A DNA stretch of 64,000 nt. Source: Limnohabitans sp. T6-20 (GTDB lineage Bacteria > Pseudomonadota > Gammaproteobacteria > Burkholderiales > Burkholderiaceae_C). Shown in pieces: positions 11,669-22,796 of this stretch. A program made the position numbers and the translations under genes. Each line of letters starts with the position of its first letter. Position 1 is the stretch's first letter. The notes beneath the pieces are model-generated. The model searched no databases and was not told the DNA's origin. It saw nothing but the letters and a program-made list of their open reading frames with translations. The stretch covers positions 1,054,001 through 1,118,000 of the forward strand of contig NZ_NERW01000002.1 of assembly GCF_003063505.1 (NCBI RefSeq), given 5' to 3'.

Positions 11669-13486
11669 TCACTTGTTGCGCTTGCGATCGCTTTCCTTCA
11701 GGAAGCGTTTGCGCAGACGCACGCTCTTGGGCGTGATTTCGACCAGTTCGTCGTCCTCGATGAACTCAACGCCGTATTCCAGTGTGAGGTCAATCGGGGG
11801 GGTGATCTTGATCGCGTCTTCTTTGCCGGACACGCGGAAGTTGGTCAGCTGCTTGGTACGTGTCGCGTTGACGACCAGGTCGTTGTCACGACTGTGGATA
11901 CCCACAATCATGCCTTCGTACACCGGATCGTTCGCCTTGACGAACATGCGGCCGCGGTCGTCCAGCTTGCCCAGGGCGTAAGTGAAGATTTCACCGTCGT
12001 CCATGGAGATCAGCACACCGTTCTTGCGGCCACCGATTTCACCTTTGTGCGGCTCGTAGCCGTCAAAGATGTTGGAGATCAGACCGGAACCACGGGTCAA
12101 GTTCAGGAATTCGTTGGTGAAACCGATCAGGCCACGGGCAGGAATGCGGTATTCCAGACGGACACGACCACGGCCATCGGGTTCCATGTTGACCAGCTCG
12201 CCCTTGCGCTCGCCCAGGGCTTGCATCACGCCGCCCTGGTGAGTTTCTTCGATGTCGGCAGTCACCAGCTCGATAGGCTCGTGGCGCTCACCGTTGATGT
12301 CGCGGTACAGCACACGTGGCTTGGACACTGCCAGCTCATAGCCTTCACGGCGCATGTTTTCCAGCAAGATGGTCAGGTGCAATTCACCGCGACCAGCGAC
12401 TTCAAAGATACCGTCTTCATCGGTTTCTTTCACACGCAGGGCCACGTTGTGTTGCAGTTCTTTTTGCAGGCGGTCCCAGATCTGGCGGCTGGTCACAAAC
12501 TTGCCTTCACGGCCAGCCAAAGGCGACGTGTTCACGCAGAAGTTCATGGTCAGCGTGGGCTCGTCCACCTTGAGCATGGGCAGTGGTGCGGGGTTGACCG
12601 GATCGGTCACGGTCACGCCGATGTTCAGGTCGGCAATGCCGTTGATCAACACGATGTCGCCAGGACCGGCTTCGGTCACTTGCACACGGTCCAAGCCTTG
12701 GAATGTCAGCACCTGGTTGACACGGCCTTTGATGGTGGAGCCATCTGGACCTTCCATCACAACCACGTCCATGTTGGGTTTGACGGTACCTTGGCTGATG
12801 CGGCCCACGCCGATACGGCCCACAAAGGTCGAGAAGTCGAGGGCGGAAATTTGCAACTGCAGTGGCGCTGCAGGGTCGCCGGCGTTGGGTTTGACGTGCT
12901 TGAGCACGGTGTTGAACAGGGCCGACATGTCGGGGCCCCACTGCTCACCAGGTGCGCCTTCTTCCAGCGATGTCCAACCGTTGATACCGGAGGCATACAC
13001 CACAGGAAAGTCCAGCTGCTCGTCGTTCGCACCCAGTTTGTCGAACAGGTCAAAAGCGGCGTTGACCACTTTGTCGGGGTTCGCACCGGGCTTGTCGACC
13101 TTGTTCACCACAACGATGGGCTTGAGGCCCAACGCCAGGGCTTTCTTGGTCACGAAGCGGGTCTGAGGCATAGGGCCTTCTTGCGCATCGATCAGCAGCA
13201 CCACGCCGTCCACCATGGACAAAGCGCGTTCAACTTCACCACCAAAGTCCGCGTGACCGGGGGTGTCCACGATGTTGATGTGGGTGCCTTCCCAGCTCAC
13301 AGCGCAGTTTTTGGCCAGGATGGTGATGCCACGTTCGCGTTCGATGGCGTTGTTGTCCATGACGGTGTCGACCACTTTTTCGTGGTCAGCGAAGGTACCA
13401 GACTGGCGCAGCAGTTGGTCGACCATGGTGGTTTTACCGTGGTCAACGTGCGCGATGATGGCGATGTTGCGAATTTGCTTGCTCAT
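11669..13486 (-). CDS. typA: Translational GTPase TypA/BipA
   Basis: A ribosome-associated GTPase of the elongation-factor family involved in 50S assembly and stress adaptation. The 605-residue protein has the P-loop AHVDHGKTT at 12-20, the switch motif DTPGHADFGGEVERAL and NKVDKPGA for guanine recognition, followed by EF-G-like domains and the BipA-specific C-terminal domain. The length is typical. It lies 13 bases after truB in the rimP operon and has a purine-rich ribosome-binding site. Confidence 0.98.
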   Translation of the reverse strand: MSKQIRNIAIIAHVDHGKTTMVDQLLRQSGTFADHEKVVDTVMDNNAIERERGITILAKNCAVSWEGTHINIVDTPGHADFGGEVERALSMVDGVVLLIDAQEGPMPQTRFVTKKALALGLKPIVVVNKVDKPGANPDKVVNAAFDLFDKLGANDEQLDFPVVYASGINGWTSLEEGAPGEQWGPDMSALFNTVLKHVKPNAGDPAAPLQLQISALDFSTFVGRIGVGRISQGTVKPNMDVVVMEGPDGSTIKGRVNQVLTFQGLDRVQVTEAGPGDIVLINGIADLNIGVTVTDPVNPAPLPMLKVDEPTLTMNFCVNTSPLAGREGKFVTSRQIWDRLQKELQHNVALRVKETDEDGIFEVAGRGELHLTILLENMRREGYELAVSKPRVLYRDINGERHEPIELVTADIEETHQGGVMQALGERKGELVNMEPDGRGRVRLEYRIPARGLIGFTNEFLNLTRGSGLISNIFDGYEPHKGEIGGRKNGVLISMDDGEIFTYALGKLDDRGRMFVKANDPVYEGMIVGIHSRDNDLVVNATRTKQLTNFRVSGKEDAIKITPPIDLTLEYGVEFIEDDELVEITPKSVRLRKRFLKESDRKRNK

Positions 13487-13499
13487 GCTTTCTCTTCCT

Positions 13500-14480
13500 T
13501 TAAACCTGCTCGGCCAGCAAAGGCTCGTTCACAGGTGATTTTTCCAAAATCTGTTGAATTTCCATCGGGCTCAACAATCGACCCGGAATCAATTCGCCGC
13601 CATGCACAACAGCTGTTCCCAGCAAGGCACGAGGATGCTCTCCATACACCACGACTTGATCACAATCAACCCAGAGGCCGCGTCTGCGCACCCCACTCAA
13701 AAAACGCCCAGCGTTGTCGCTGTCCAGGCTCACCTCGGTGTAGCCCGGCAACAAAACATCGACCGGCAGCAAAGCGCCCAGACGCTTGGCTTCGTCCATC
13801 GCTTCCAGATCCTGCAGCGTCACGCACTGTGACGCCTCAAAAGGACCTGTGACCACGCGGCGCAACGCGCTCAAGTGGCCACCACAACCCAAGGCCTCGG
13901 CGATGTCTTCGCCCAGTGTCCGGATGTAGGTCCCTTTGCTGCAACGCACACGCAAACGCAGAAAAGGCGCATCGCCTTGCAGTTTCATGTCCAGCAGATC
14001 CAGGTCATGAATCACCACGTTGCGCGCTTCGCGCTCAACGGTTTCGCCCTCACGGGCATATTCGTACAAAGCCTTGCCGTCCTTTTTCAAGGCGCTGTGC
14101 ATCGGTGGCACCTGACTGATCGGTCCCATGAACCGGTCCAGCACTTCCACCACTTGGCCGGGAGTACAACGCACTTCACGCGTTTCAATCACTTCGCCTT
14201 CGGCATCGGCCGTGCTGGTTTTCAGCCCGAGACGAACCGTCGTCTCATAAGTTTTGTCGGCATCCAGGAGCTGCTGACTGAACTTGGTAGCCGCACCAAA
14301 ACACAAAGGCAACACACCGGTGGCCAAGGGATCCAAAGTCCCTGTGTGGCCAGCTTTCTCGGCCCGCAACAACCACTTGGCTTTTTGCAAAGCCTGGTTG
14401 CTGGAAAGACCCAGCGGTTTGTCGAGCAACAGCACCCCGTGCACAGGGCGCCGTTGCACCCTGGTGCGTGGCGCGTTCAT
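13500..14480 (-). CDS. truB: tRNA pseudouridine(55) synthase
   Basis: Makes pseudouridine 55 in the T-loop of tRNAs. The 326-residue protein has the family motif [16 protein letters not shown] with catalytic Asp50, and the later segment [18 protein letters not shown]. It starts 2 bases after the rbfA stop and is part of the conserved infB-rbfA-truB order. Confidence 0.97.
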   Translation of the reverse strand: MNAPRTRVQRRPVHGVLLLDKPLGLSSNQALQKAKWLLRAEKAGHTGTLDPLATGVLPLCFGAATKFSQQLLDADKTYETTVRLGLKTSTADAEGEVIETREVRCTPGQVVEVLDRFMGPISQVPPMHSALKKDGKALYEYAREGETVEREARNVVIHDLDLLDMKLQGDAPFLRLRVRCSKGTYIRTLGEDIAEALGCGGHLSALRRVVTGPFEASQCVTLQDLEAMDEAKRLGALLPVDVLLPGYTEVSLDSDNAGRFLSGVRRRGLWVDCDQVVVYGEHPRALLGTAVVHGGELIPGRLLSPMEIQQILEKSPVNEPLLAEQV

Positions 14481-14482
14481 GC

Positions 14483-14857
14483 TCAGTCCTCTTGGGCGCG
14501 AGACGACACGGCCTTGGCGATCAATGCGTTCATGTCCGATGCACGCTCGGTGGTGCGGTCAAACAAAAAGTGCAATGTCGGCACGGTGTGGATGTGCAAA
14601 CGCTTGAACAAACCATTGCGCAGGAAGCCCGCTGCCGCATTCAACCCTTCAGTGGCTTCTTCGGGATTACCCGTCAAAACACTGAAATAGACTTTGGCGT
14701 GGGCGTAATCGGGCGTGACCTCAATCGCGTTGATCGTGACCATGCCCACACGCGGGTCTTTCAACTCGCGCGCGATCAATTCGGCCAGATCGCGCTGGAT
14801 CTGGTCGGCCACGCGGAAACCGCGATTGGGAACGGACGATTGCTTCTTGCGCGCCAT
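14483..14857 (-). CDS. rbfA: Ribosome-binding factor A
   Basis: A cold-shock and 30S maturation factor with a KH-like fold. The 124-residue protein has the family features [20 protein letters not shown] near 19-38 and the [20 protein letters not shown] strand region. Its ATG directly abuts the infB stop, indicating tight coupling between infB and rbfA. Confidence 0.97.
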   Translation of the reverse strand: MARKKQSSVPNRGFRVADQIQRDLAELIARELKDPRVGMVTINAIEVTPDYAHAKVYFSVLTGNPEEATEGLNAAAGFLRNGLFKRLHIHTVPTLHFLFDRTTERASDMNALIAKAVSSRAQED

Positions 14858-17848
14858 TTACAGCGTTCTCGCAATTTCCTTGACGTCGAAGAATTCGAGT
14901 TGATCGCCTTCTTTGATGTCGTTGTAGTTCTTGAGCTTGATACCGCACTCGAAGCCTTCTTTGACTTCGCGCACATCGTCTTTGAGACGCTTGAGCGAAT
15001 CCAGCTCGCCTGTGTAGATGACCACGTTGTCGCGCAGCAGACGGAATTTGGCGTTGCGGGTGACTTGACCCGATGTGACCATACAACCTGCAACGGTACC
15101 GATCTTGGAAGCCACGAACACGGTGCGGATTTCGGCCATACCCATGATTTCTTCGCGCTGCTCTGGTGCCAACATGCCCGACATGGCGGCCTTGAGCTCA
15201 TCCACAGCGTCATAAATGATGTTGTAGTAATGCAGGTCAACGCCATTGCCTTCGGCCAATTTGCGCGCGCCGGCATCGGCACGCACGTTGAAACCGATCA
15301 CGATGGCTTTGGATGCGATCGCCAGGTTGACGTCGGATTCACTGATACCACCCACGCCGGAGTAGACCAATTGCACTTTGACTTCTTCAGTCGACAGCTT
15401 GAGCAAGGAAGCGCCCAAGGCTTCTTGTGAGCCCTGCACGTCGGCCTTGATGATGATCGGCAGCATCTTGACTTCGCCGGCAGACATGTCGGTGAACATG
15501 TTTTCGAGCTTGGCCGCTTGTTGCTTGGCCAGCTTGGTGTTGCGGAACTTGCCAGCGCGGTAAGTGGCGATTTCGCGGGCACGGCGTTCGTCGCCCATGA
15601 CCATGAATTCGTCACCGGCTTGTGGCACTTCGGTCAAACCCTGGATCTCAACCGGGATCGATGGACCTGCGGACTTGATCGGTGCACCGTTTTCGTCCAA
15701 CATGGCACGTACGCGACCAAAGGTCTGACCAGCCAGCACCACGTCCCCCGTGTTCAAAGTACCAGACTGGACCAGGATGGTGGCCACAGGACCACGGCCT
15801 TTGTCCAAGCGCGCTTCGATCACCAAGCCCTTGGCCGCAGCGGCGACCGGGGCCTTGAGTTCCAGCCCTTCGGCTTGCAAGAGCACTTGCTCCAACAGGT
15901 CGTCAATGCCCATACCGGTTTTGGCCGACACCGACACGAAGGGAGAGTCGCCACCGAATTCTTCGGGCACGACTTCTTCGGCGATCAGTTCGCTGCGAAC
16001 GCGTTCGATGTTGGCATCGGGCTTGTCCATCTTGTTGATGGCCACCACGATCGGCACACCGGCTGCTTTCGCGTGCTTTATGGCTTCTTTGGTCTGAGGC
16101 ATCACGCCGTCGTCACCCGCCACCACCAGGATGACGATGTCGGTGGCTTGTGCACCACGGGCACGCATGGCCGTGAAAGCCTCGTGACCAGGGGTGTCCA
16201 GGAACGAAATCATGCCGCGATCTGTTTCGACGTGGTACGCACCAATGTGCTGGGTGATACCACCGGCTTCACCCGAAGCCACTTTGGCTCGGCGAATGTA
16301 GTCGAGCAACGAGGTTTTACCGTGGTCAACGTGGCCCATAACGGTAACCACAGGGGCACGCGGTAAAGACTCTGCATGCTGATCCAACACTTCGTCGTCG
16401 GTGAACGCTTCTGGATCGTCCAGCGCAGCGATCACGGCCTTGTGACCCATTTCTTCCACCACGATCATGGCGGTGTCTTGGTCCAAAGGCTGGTTCATCG
16501 TGGCCATTTGGCCGAGCTTCATCAAGTGCTTGATGACCTCGGAAGCCTTGATGGCCATTTTGTGAGCCAATTCGGCCACGGTGATGGTTTCGGGCACGTG
16601 CACTTCGATCACGCGCACTTCTGCGGGTGCCGACTGGGTGTGCGAATCATCACGATCACGCTCATTGCCACGGCGACCACGTGGTCCACCGCGCCAGTTG
16701 TTGCGGCCCACACCACCGCTGCTGTCGCCGCGTGTAGGAATCGCCTTTTTCTTGGCTGGATCACCCGCCCAGCTGGATGACAGCTTGGCAGATTTGACTT
16801 CTTTGTTGCCACCGGGGCCCGAAGGCGCGGCAGCTTGGGCTGCAGCAGCGCGTGCGCCCGGCGCTGGTGTGCCTGCCGGTTTGTGCAAAGTGCCTTTGAC
16901 AGCGGCTTTGGCTTCGACCTTGGGCTCTTCTTTCTTGGCGACCAACACCTTTTTAGGGGCATTCATCATCGTGCGAATGGCTTCGGCTTCGGCCAAGGCC
17001 TTGCGACGACGCGCGTCAAGATCGGCTGCACGGGCGGTGTCTTCGTCGGCTTTGGCCTTCGAATCGGCGGCGGCTTTTTGCGCAGCAGCTTCGCGGGCTT
17101 CTTGATCGGCTTTGGCTTTGGCAGCAGCGGCTTCGGCAAGCTGAGCAGCCTTGGCTGCGGCAACGCTTTCGGCAGAGATAACAGGAGCGGCTGGCGCAGT
17201 CTTCACTTGCGATGCGGCATTGATGCTGGCGGCTTCGGCACGGGCCAGTTGCTCGCGCTCTTCACGGCTCAACTGCGGCTTGGCAGGCGCGGCCTGACCA
17301 GCGGCCAAAGCAGCTGCTTCGGCCAAAGATTGGGCCTCAGCACGGGCTTTCGCCTCTTGTGCTTCCATTTCAGAACGCTGCTGAGCTTCTTGCGCTTCGC
17401 GCACACGGCGCTTTTCGACCAGTTCTTCTTCCTGGCGGCGAATCAGCTCGGCCTGACGGCGGGCTTCTTCTTCGCGGCGCGCCAGATCAGCGTGATCGAT
17501 CACGGGCTCTTGTGGCTCTTGGGCTTGCGCCTCTTGCACAGGCTCGTCATCGCGCTTGATCAAGGTGCGTTTTTTGCGCACTTCAACCTGGATCGTGCGG
17601 GCTTTGCCAGAGGCATCGGCTTGCTTGATCTCGCTGGTGGATTTCTTCACCAGGGTGATTTTTTTACGGTCACCGGCCACGGTGCCGTGGCTGGCTTGCA
17701 GGTAACTGAGCAATTTTTGCTTGTCAGCGTCGTTCAGCGTATCGCTGTCCGCGCTCTTGGCAACGCCTGCTGATCGCAATTGATCGAGCAAGACATCGGC
17801 AGATTTTTTGAGTTCGTTTGCGAACTCGGCAACAGTGGTACTGGACAT
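14858..17848 (-). CDS. infB: Translation initiation factor IF-2
   Basis: A GTPase that brings fMet-tRNA to the 30S subunit. From the family start [20 protein letters not shown] (ATG 17846-17848) it is 996 residues; an upstream in-frame extension is not needed. The N-terminus has the IF2-N fold, then a long Ala/Glu/Lys-rich, probably extended or coiled segment (about 100-330), a basic Gly/Arg linker (near 370-400), a second IF2-N, the G domain with GHVDHGKT at about 506-513 and DTPGHEAF, and the C-terminal fMet-tRNA binding domains. It follows nusA by 23 bases. Confidence 0.97.
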   Translation of the reverse strand: MSSTTVAEFANELKKSADVLLDQLRSAGVAKSADSDTLNDADKQKLLSYLQASHGTVAGDRKKITLVKKSTSEIKQADASGKARTIQVEVRKKRTLIKRDDEPVQEAQAQEPQEPVIDHADLARREEEARRQAELIRRQEEELVEKRRVREAQEAQQRSEMEAQEAKARAEAQSLAEAAALAAGQAAPAKPQLSREEREQLARAEAASINAASQVKTAPAAPVISAESVAAAKAAQLAEAAAAKAKADQEAREAAAQKAAADSKAKADEDTARAADLDARRRKALAEAEAIRTMMNAPKKVLVAKKEEPKVEAKAAVKGTLHKPAGTPAPGARAAAAQAAAPSGPGGNKEVKSAKLSSSWAGDPAKKKAIPTRGDSSGGVGRNNWRGGPRGRRGNERDRDDSHTQSAPAEVRVIEVHVPETITVAELAHKMAIKASEVIKHLMKLGQMATMNQPLDQDTAMIVVEEMGHKAVIAALDDPEAFTDDEVLDQHAESLPRAPVVTVMGHVDHGKTSLLDYIRRAKVASGEAGGITQHIGAYHVETDRGMISFLDTPGHEAFTAMRARGAQATDIVILVVAGDDGVMPQTKEAIKHAKAAGVPIVVAINKMDKPDANIERVRSELIAEEVVPEEFGGDSPFVSVSAKTGMGIDDLLEQVLLQAEGLELKAPVAAAAKGLVIEARLDKGRGPVATILVQSGTLNTGDVVLAGQTFGRVRAMLDENGAPIKSAGPSIPVEIQGLTEVPQAGDEFMVMGDERRAREIATYRAGKFRNTKLAKQQAAKLENMFTDMSAGEVKMLPIIIKADVQGSQEALGASLLKLSTEEVKVQLVYSGVGGISESDVNLAIASKAIVIGFNVRADAGARKLAEGNGVDLHYYNIIYDAVDELKAAMSGMLAPEQREEIMGMAEIRTVFVASKIGTVAGCMVTSGQVTRNAKFRLLRDNVVIYTGELDSLKRLKDDVREVKEGFECGIKLKNYNDIKEGDQLEFFDVKEIARTL

Positions 17849-17871
17849 ATTGTGTTCAAGCCTCCATAGCT

Positions 17872-19356
17872 TCAGGCCTGGCCAGCGAACCAATGTTCGC
17901 GGGCTTTCATGATCAGGGCGGTCGCCTCTTCAGCTGTCTGAGCAGTGATGTCAGTCAGTTCATCGGTGGCCAAGTCAGCCAAATCGTCACGGGTATGGAT
18001 ACCCGCTTCAACCAGCTTGGAAATCAACTCAGGCGTCAAGCCTGGCAGGTCACGCAGATCCTGAGAAACGTCTTCGACGCTCTCTTCGCGTGCAATCTCA
18101 AGGGTCAACAACGCGTCTTTGGCGCGTGTGCGCAACTCGTTGATGGTGTCTTCGTCGAAGCTTTCGATTTCCAGCATTTCCTGGATCGGCACATAGGCCA
18201 CTTCTTCCAGGCTGGTGAACCCTTCGCCAATCAGGATGTCGGCAATCTCCTGGTCCACATCGAGCTTTTCCATGAACAGCTGGCGAATGCCGGTGGTTTC
18301 TTCGGCTTGCTTTTGAGCAGACTCGGCCGCGTCCATGATGTTGATCTTCCAGCCGGTGAGGTCAGAAGCCAGGCGCACGTTTTGACCACCACGGCCAATC
18401 GCGATCGCCAGGTTTTCTTCGTCCACCACCACATCCATGGCGTGCTTTTCTTCGTCCACCACGATGGATTGCACGTTGGCCGGGGCCAGGGCACCGATCA
18501 CGAACTGGGCGGGGTCTTCGCTCCACAACACGATGTCGACGCGCTCGCCAGCCAATTCATTGGTCACGGCGTTCACACGGGTGCCGCGAACACCGACGCA
18601 AGTGCCGATGGGGTCCACGCGCTTGTCGTGAGACAAAACAGCAATCTTGGCGCGTGAGCCGGGGTCACGGGCGCAGGTTTTGATTTCCAGCAGGCCTTGC
18701 TCGATCTCGGGCACTTCCTGACGGAAGAGCTCGATCATGAATTCGGGGGCCGATCTCGACAACAAGATGGGAGCGCCGCGCAAAGTCAAATCGACTTCCA
18801 TGATCATGGCGCGCACACGGTCGCCGCTGCGCAGGTTTTCCTTGGGGATCATTTCGCTGCGACGCAGACGGCCTTCAATGCGGCCAGCCTCGCAGATGAT
18901 GTCGCCTTTGTCCATGCGTTTGACGGTACCGACAAAAATCTTCTCACCGCGCGACATGAAGTCGTTGAGCAGCATTTCGCGCTCGGCGTCACGGATTTTT
19001 TGGAGGATGACCTGCTTGGCCGCCATGGCGCCAATGCGGCCAATGGGCAAAGACTCGATCGGCTCTTCGATGTATTCATCGACTTCGATGTCAGGGATTT
19101 GCTCTTTGGCTTCAAACAGCAAAATTTCCTGCTCGGGCAACTGCAAACCGGCTTCATCGGGCACCACGTGCCAGCGGCGGAAAGTTTCGTAATTGCCGTT
19201 GTCGCGGTCCACCGCCACGCGGATGTCCACTTCGCCGGAATATAGCTTTTTGGTGGCTTGGGCCAAAGCGGCCTCCACGGCACCAAATACCACGTCGCGC
19301 TCAACGTTCTTTTCACGTGAGATGGCTTCGACCAACATCAACATTTCGCGATTCAT
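17872..19356 (-). CDS. nusA: Transcription termination/antitermination factor NusA
   Basis: Binds RNA polymerase and modulates pausing, termination and antitermination. The 494 residues have the N-terminal polymerase-binding domain, S1 domain (about 135-200), two KH domains, and two C-terminal acidic repeats ([16 protein letters not shown] and the final helix-hairpin repeats), giving the long proteobacterial form. The start [12 protein letters not shown] at 19356 is chosen because a GGAGAG ribosome-binding site precedes it; the frame is open 7 codons further upstream. It sits between rimP and infB as in most bacteria. Confidence 0.97.
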   Translation of the reverse strand: MNREMLMLVEAISREKNVERDVVFGAVEAALAQATKKLYSGEVDIRVAVDRDNGNYETFRRWHVVPDEAGLQLPEQEILLFEAKEQIPDIEVDEYIEEPIESLPIGRIGAMAAKQVILQKIRDAEREMLLNDFMSRGEKIFVGTVKRMDKGDIICEAGRIEGRLRRSEMIPKENLRSGDRVRAMIMEVDLTLRGAPILLSRSAPEFMIELFRQEVPEIEQGLLEIKTCARDPGSRAKIAVLSHDKRVDPIGTCVGVRGTRVNAVTNELAGERVDIVLWSEDPAQFVIGALAPANVQSIVVDEEKHAMDVVVDEENLAIAIGRGGQNVRLASDLTGWKINIMDAAESAQKQAEETTGIRQLFMEKLDVDQEIADILIGEGFTSLEEVAYVPIQEMLEIESFDEDTINELRTRAKDALLTLEIAREESVEDVSQDLRDLPGLTPELISKLVEAGIHTRDDLADLATDELTDITAQTAEEATALIMKAREHWFAGQA

Positions 19357-19427
19357 GACTTGACTCTCCTGTTCCACTGGGCCTGCGGTTCAGACCCGAT
19401 AAAAATGCTCAAAACCCGACACCCAGG

Positions 19428-19991
19428 TCAGGCCTCAACCTTTGGCTTGCGCCCTTTGAAATCCACCACGGGCGCCAAACGGGCCTCGCGCAATTCATCC
19501 AACGTGAATCCCAGCGCATGCAAAGGCGCAGGGACTCTTTTTTTACTGATTCTTTGACCGGGCTTCACGGCGGGGGCATCGCTCCAGACGATTTGCCAGC
19601 CTTCGCCATTGCTGGTTCGCTCCAGGGTGCCGCGAAACTTCTTGCGGCTGGCACTGACCAAACCGGCTGCGTTCTCGCCCATGGGGGCCTTGAGGCTGAT
19701 GTCGATCAACTCACCAGCGAAACGCTCAAAATCTTTTTCATGACGCAGCGGGCGGTCAATACCAGGAGAGGAAACCTCAAGCCGGTTGTACTCAATGCCG
19801 TCAACTTCCAAGGCAAACTGCAGTTGGCGATTGACTTTTTCGCAATCTTCAACGTTGATAAAGAGCTCTGAACCGGGCTGCCATGGCCAGTCGATGGTGA
19901 TGCGCAACAAACCGCCCGCTGTGCGGTCAATTTCGACCAGGTCATAGCCCAGGCCGGTCACGGTTTCTTGAACAATTTGCTGCAATGCCAC
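19428..19991 (-). CDS. rimP: Ribosome maturation factor RimP
   Basis: Needed for 30S subunit maturation. Family features are LGYDLVEIDR near the start, the WPWQPGSELFINVEDCEKVNR region and the PGIDRPLRHEKDFERF motif. A GTG at 19989-19991 gives the family start VALQQIVQETV (187 residues); the frame is open 13 codons further upstream, where the encoded MGLSFLTLIFRSS segment overlaps the leader and does not resemble RimP. It is the first gene of the operon, and a terminator-like hairpin lies about 40 bases upstream of its start. Confidence 0.94.
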   Translation of the reverse strand: MALQQIVQETVTGLGYDLVEIDRTAGGLLRITIDWPWQPGSELFINVEDCEKVNRQLQFALEVDGIEYNRLEVSSPGIDRPLRHEKDFERFAGELIDISLKAPMGENAAGLVSASRKKFRGTLERTSNGEGWQIVWSDAPAVKPGQRISKKRVPAPLHALGFTLDELREARLAPVVDFKGRKPKVEA

Positions 19992-20027
19992 AGAGCTTCG
20001 AAATATCAACGTTAAAAAAGAAAGACC

Positions 20028-20060
20028 CAAAAAAAACGGGCGGTGAAAACCCGCCCGTTT
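20028..20060 (-). terminator. strong intrinsic terminator or leader attenuator before rimP
   Basis: A perfect 10-bp stem (AAACGGGCGG / CCGCCCGTTT, 20034-20060) with a 7-base loop, followed on the minus strand by a run of T residues. It lies between yejF and rimP, both read leftwards. It can end yejF transcription. If the candidate -10 box at 20076-20081 is real, it also lies within the rimP leader and could attenuate the operon. Confidence 0.85.
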
Positions 20061-20075
20061 GGTCGTGAAGCCGGT

Positions 20076-20081
20076 ATTCTA
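20076..20081 (-). promoter_or_regulatory. candidate -10 box for the rimP operon
   Basis: The minus strand reads TAGAAT here, one base from the TATAAT consensus. No convincing -35 box was found at 16-18 bases, so this is weak evidence. A start near 20069 would put the hairpin at 20034-20060 in the transcript leader. Confidence 0.3.
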
Positions 20082-20145
20082 GCTGAAAAACGTGCTAAGT
20101 GCGTGATTTCTAAGGAAAATGAAGCGCAGTTTGCGGCAAACTTGC

Positions 20146-21744
20146 TCAGGCATTTGGAAAGGCATCCAGCAAACTCCGCGTGTAAACATGACCGGGTTCG
20201 TGCAGAACCCGACCCGCAGGACCGGCCTCCACGATCTGCCCGGCTTTCAGCACCATCACCTGATGGGCCATGGCCCTTAAAACATCGATATCGTGGGTAA
20301 TCAATAAATAAGCGATAGAACGCTTTTTTTGTAAATCCTGCAGCAATTTCAGGATTTGCTTTTGCACCGTCACATCGAGCGCGCTGGTCGGCTCGTCCAG
20401 CACCAGAAGATCGGGATCCACCACCAAAGCCCGCGCCAAGGCCATGCGCTGCCTTTGACCGCCCGAAAAAGAGTGGGGATAGCGGCTGAGCAAATCCGGA
20501 AAATCGGCGGTGCTCAGCCCCACTTCAGCCAAAGTGGCCAAAACACGGGTCTCAATTTGGGCTTCGGTGGCCTGGGGCTGGTGCAAGCGCAAGCCTTCAG
20601 AGACGATCTCGCCGACGGTCATTCGAGGAGAAAGGCTGCCATACGGGTCCTGAAAAACCACCTGCACGCGTTGCCGCAAAGCCTTGTCTCTGGCTGGCGA
20701 GTTTTGCCATGTTTGTCCACCCAATGACAAATCGCCGTCAAACGGGGTCAAACCCAACACCGCTTGCGCCAAGCTGGACTTGCCCGAACCCGACTCCCCC
20801 ATCACCCCCAAGGTGGTGCCTGCATCGATCTGAAAATTGGCAGCCTGTACCGCGGTGAAATGGTCTTTTTTGAACCACCCTCGCAAACCTGGCACAGCCA
20901 TGGGGTAACGCACGCGCAGCCCTTGAGCCCGCAGCAGCGGCTTGGCCTCGCTTGCATCCACCTGAACCAGACCTTCACGGCTGGGGCGGCTGTCCAGCAG
21001 CTTTTGCGTGTAGGGGTGCTGTGGCCTTGCAAACACTTCTGTCAAAGCCCCCTGCTCCACCAGATGCCCCTTTTCCATCACGGCAACATGGTCCGCGAAG
21101 TGACGGACCAAGGCCAGGTCGTGGGTGATCAAGAGCACGGCCATGCCTGTTTTGGCCTGCAAAGCGGCCAGCAAATTCAGCATTTGCAAACGCAAACTGG
21201 CGTCCAGAGCGGTCGTGGGTTCGTCGGCCAGCAGCAGTTTGGGCTCCGAGGCCAAGGCCATGGCCATCATGGCGCGCTGCCTTTGTCCACCCGACAGCTG
21301 ATGCGGGTAAGCCGCAAATCGGCGGTGCGGGTCATCGATGCCGGTTTCAGCCAGCAAGGCCTCTGCCCTTTGGTCAGCCTCCTGGCGACGCAGCATTTTT
21401 TTGAGTTGAAGCACCTCAGAGATCTGCTGACCCACCGTCATCAAGGGGTTGAGCGCCGTCATCGGCTCCTGAAAAATCATGGCGATTTCATCACCACGGA
21501 TGCGCGTCATCTCCGCTGGCGACTGCCGCAACAAATCGCGCCCTTGCCACAGCACTTGTCCACCCAGTTGCGCCGACTCCAGCAAGCGCAGCACCGACAA
21601 AGCCGTGACCGACTTGCCCGAGCCCGATTCGCCCACCAGCGCACAGCGTTGACCAGGCTGGATGCTCAGGTTGATGCCATGCACCACCTCGTTGCCGCCA
21701 AAGGACACACGCAAGTCGCGCAATTGCAGCAGAGGGGCGCTCAT
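20146..21744 (-). CDS. yejF: Peptide ABC transporter, fused double ATP-binding protein (YejF-type)
   Basis: A 532-residue protein with two complete ABC ATPase domains in tandem. The first has Walker A GESGSGKS at 38-45 and signature LSGGQRQR at 150-157; the second has Walker A at 315-322 and signature FSGGQRQR at 425-432. Each is followed by a Walker B with the LADEPTTALD / VLDEPTSALD pattern. It powers a dipeptide/oligopeptide importer of the Yej type, which in E. coli takes up microcin C. The start overlaps the yejE stop by the 4-base ATGA. Confidence 0.93.
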   Translation of the reverse strand: MSAPLLQLRDLRVSFGGNEVVHGINLSIQPGQRCALVGESGSGKSVTALSVLRLLESAQLGGQVLWQGRDLLRQSPAEMTRIRGDEIAMIFQEPMTALNPLMTVGQQISEVLQLKKMLRRQEADQRAEALLAETGIDDPHRRFAAYPHQLSGGQRQRAMMAMALASEPKLLLADEPTTALDASLRLQMLNLLAALQAKTGMAVLLITHDLALVRHFADHVAVMEKGHLVEQGALTEVFARPQHPYTQKLLDSRPSREGLVQVDASEAKPLLRAQGLRVRYPMAVPGLRGWFKKDHFTAVQAANFQIDAGTTLGVMGESGSGKSSLAQAVLGLTPFDGDLSLGGQTWQNSPARDKALRQRVQVVFQDPYGSLSPRMTVGEIVSEGLRLHQPQATEAQIETRVLATLAEVGLSTADFPDLLSRYPHSFSGGQRQRMALARALVVDPDLLVLDEPTSALDVTVQKQILKLLQDLQKKRSIAYLLITHDIDVLRAMAHQVMVLKAGQIVEAGPAGRVLHEPGHVYTRSLLDAFPNA

Positions 21745-22796
21745 GCGTCGGCCTTTCGGGGGTCCAGGGCGTCACGCAAGGCGTCTCCCATGAAAGTCAG
21801 CAGCAACAAAGTCACCACCAGCACGGCAAAGGTGGAAATCGATATCCACCAAGCGTCGATGTTGTTTTTGCCCTGGGCCAGCAGCTCACCCAAGGATGGC
21901 GTGCCGGGCGGCACACCCAGGCCCAGAAAATCGAGCGAGGTCAAAGCCAAAATGGCTCCGCTCATGCGAAACGGCAAAAAGGTCACCACCGGCGTCATGC
22001 TGTTGGGCAGCACATGCCGCCAGATGATTTGCCAATGGCCCAAGCCCAGCGCCCGCGCCGACTTGACGTAGTCCAACTGGCGGTTGCGCAGGAACTCGGC
22101 CCGCACATAGTCCGACAAGCCCATCCAACCAAACAGGCTGAGCAGCACCAACAGCAAACCCACACTGGGCTCAAACACGGCAGAAAAAATGATCAGCAGG
22201 TACAGCTCGGGCATGGCGCTCCAGATTTCGATGAAGCGCTGGAACACCAAATCGGTTTTGCCCACAAAAAAGCCCTGCACGGCCCCGGTCAGCACGCCCA
22301 ACAGCACCCCGAAAAGCGTCAGTGCCAGCGCAAACAACACCGAGACCCGAAAGCCGTAGAGCAAACGGGCCAGCACATCACGTCCCCGGTCATCGGTGCC
22401 CAGCCAGTTGCGCGCCGTCGGAGGTGCCGGGTTGGGCAAGGGCGCAAAGTAGTCGAGTGTGCTGTGGTGGTAAGGGTTGGGCGCTTGCAAAGCCCAATTG
22501 CCATCCTTGTGCAGTTGCTGCTGAATGAACGGGTCCAGGTAGTCGGCAGGGGTTTCAAAGTCGCCGCCAAACAACTTTTCGGGCAAGGTCTGCACCACCG
22601 GGAAATACCACTGCCCCTGAAAACGCACCACCAAGGGTTTGTCGTTCGACAAAAACTCCGCGCCCAAGCTGAACACGAACAAGGTCACGAAAACGATCAG
22701 GCTGCCCAAACCCAGGCGGTTGCGCTTGAAACGCTGCCAAGCCCGCGCCGAAGGCGAGGCCTGCGCAGATGAAAAGGATGTCGCTGATGGGCTCAT
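21741..22796 (-). CDS. yejE: Peptide ABC transporter permease (YejE-type)
   Basis: An inner-membrane permease of 351 residues, counted from ATG 22794-22796 (MSPSATSFSS), which overlaps the yejB stop as ATGA; the upstream in-frame extension is unlikely. The N-terminal cytoplasmic segment RAWQRFKRNRLG, first transmembrane helix and long periplasmic loop are typical of DppC/YejE proteins. The C-terminal half carries the EAA-type loop (FLRNRQLDYVKSARALGLG) that contacts the ATPase. Confidence 0.92.
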   Translation of the reverse strand: MSPSATSFSSAQASPSARAWQRFKRNRLGLGSLIVFVTLFVFSLGAEFLSNDKPLVVRFQGQWYFPVVQTLPEKLFGGDFETPADYLDPFIQQQLHKDGNWALQAPNPYHHSTLDYFAPLPNPAPPTARNWLGTDDRGRDVLARLLYGFRVSVLFALALTLFGVLLGVLTGAVQGFFVGKTDLVFQRFIEIWSAMPELYLLIIFSAVFEPSVGLLLVLLSLFGWMGLSDYVRAEFLRNRQLDYVKSARALGLGHWQIIWRHVLPNSMTPVVTFLPFRMSGAILALTSLDFLGLGVPPGTPSLGELLAQGKNNIDAWWISISTFAVLVVTLLLLTFMGDALRDALDPRKADA

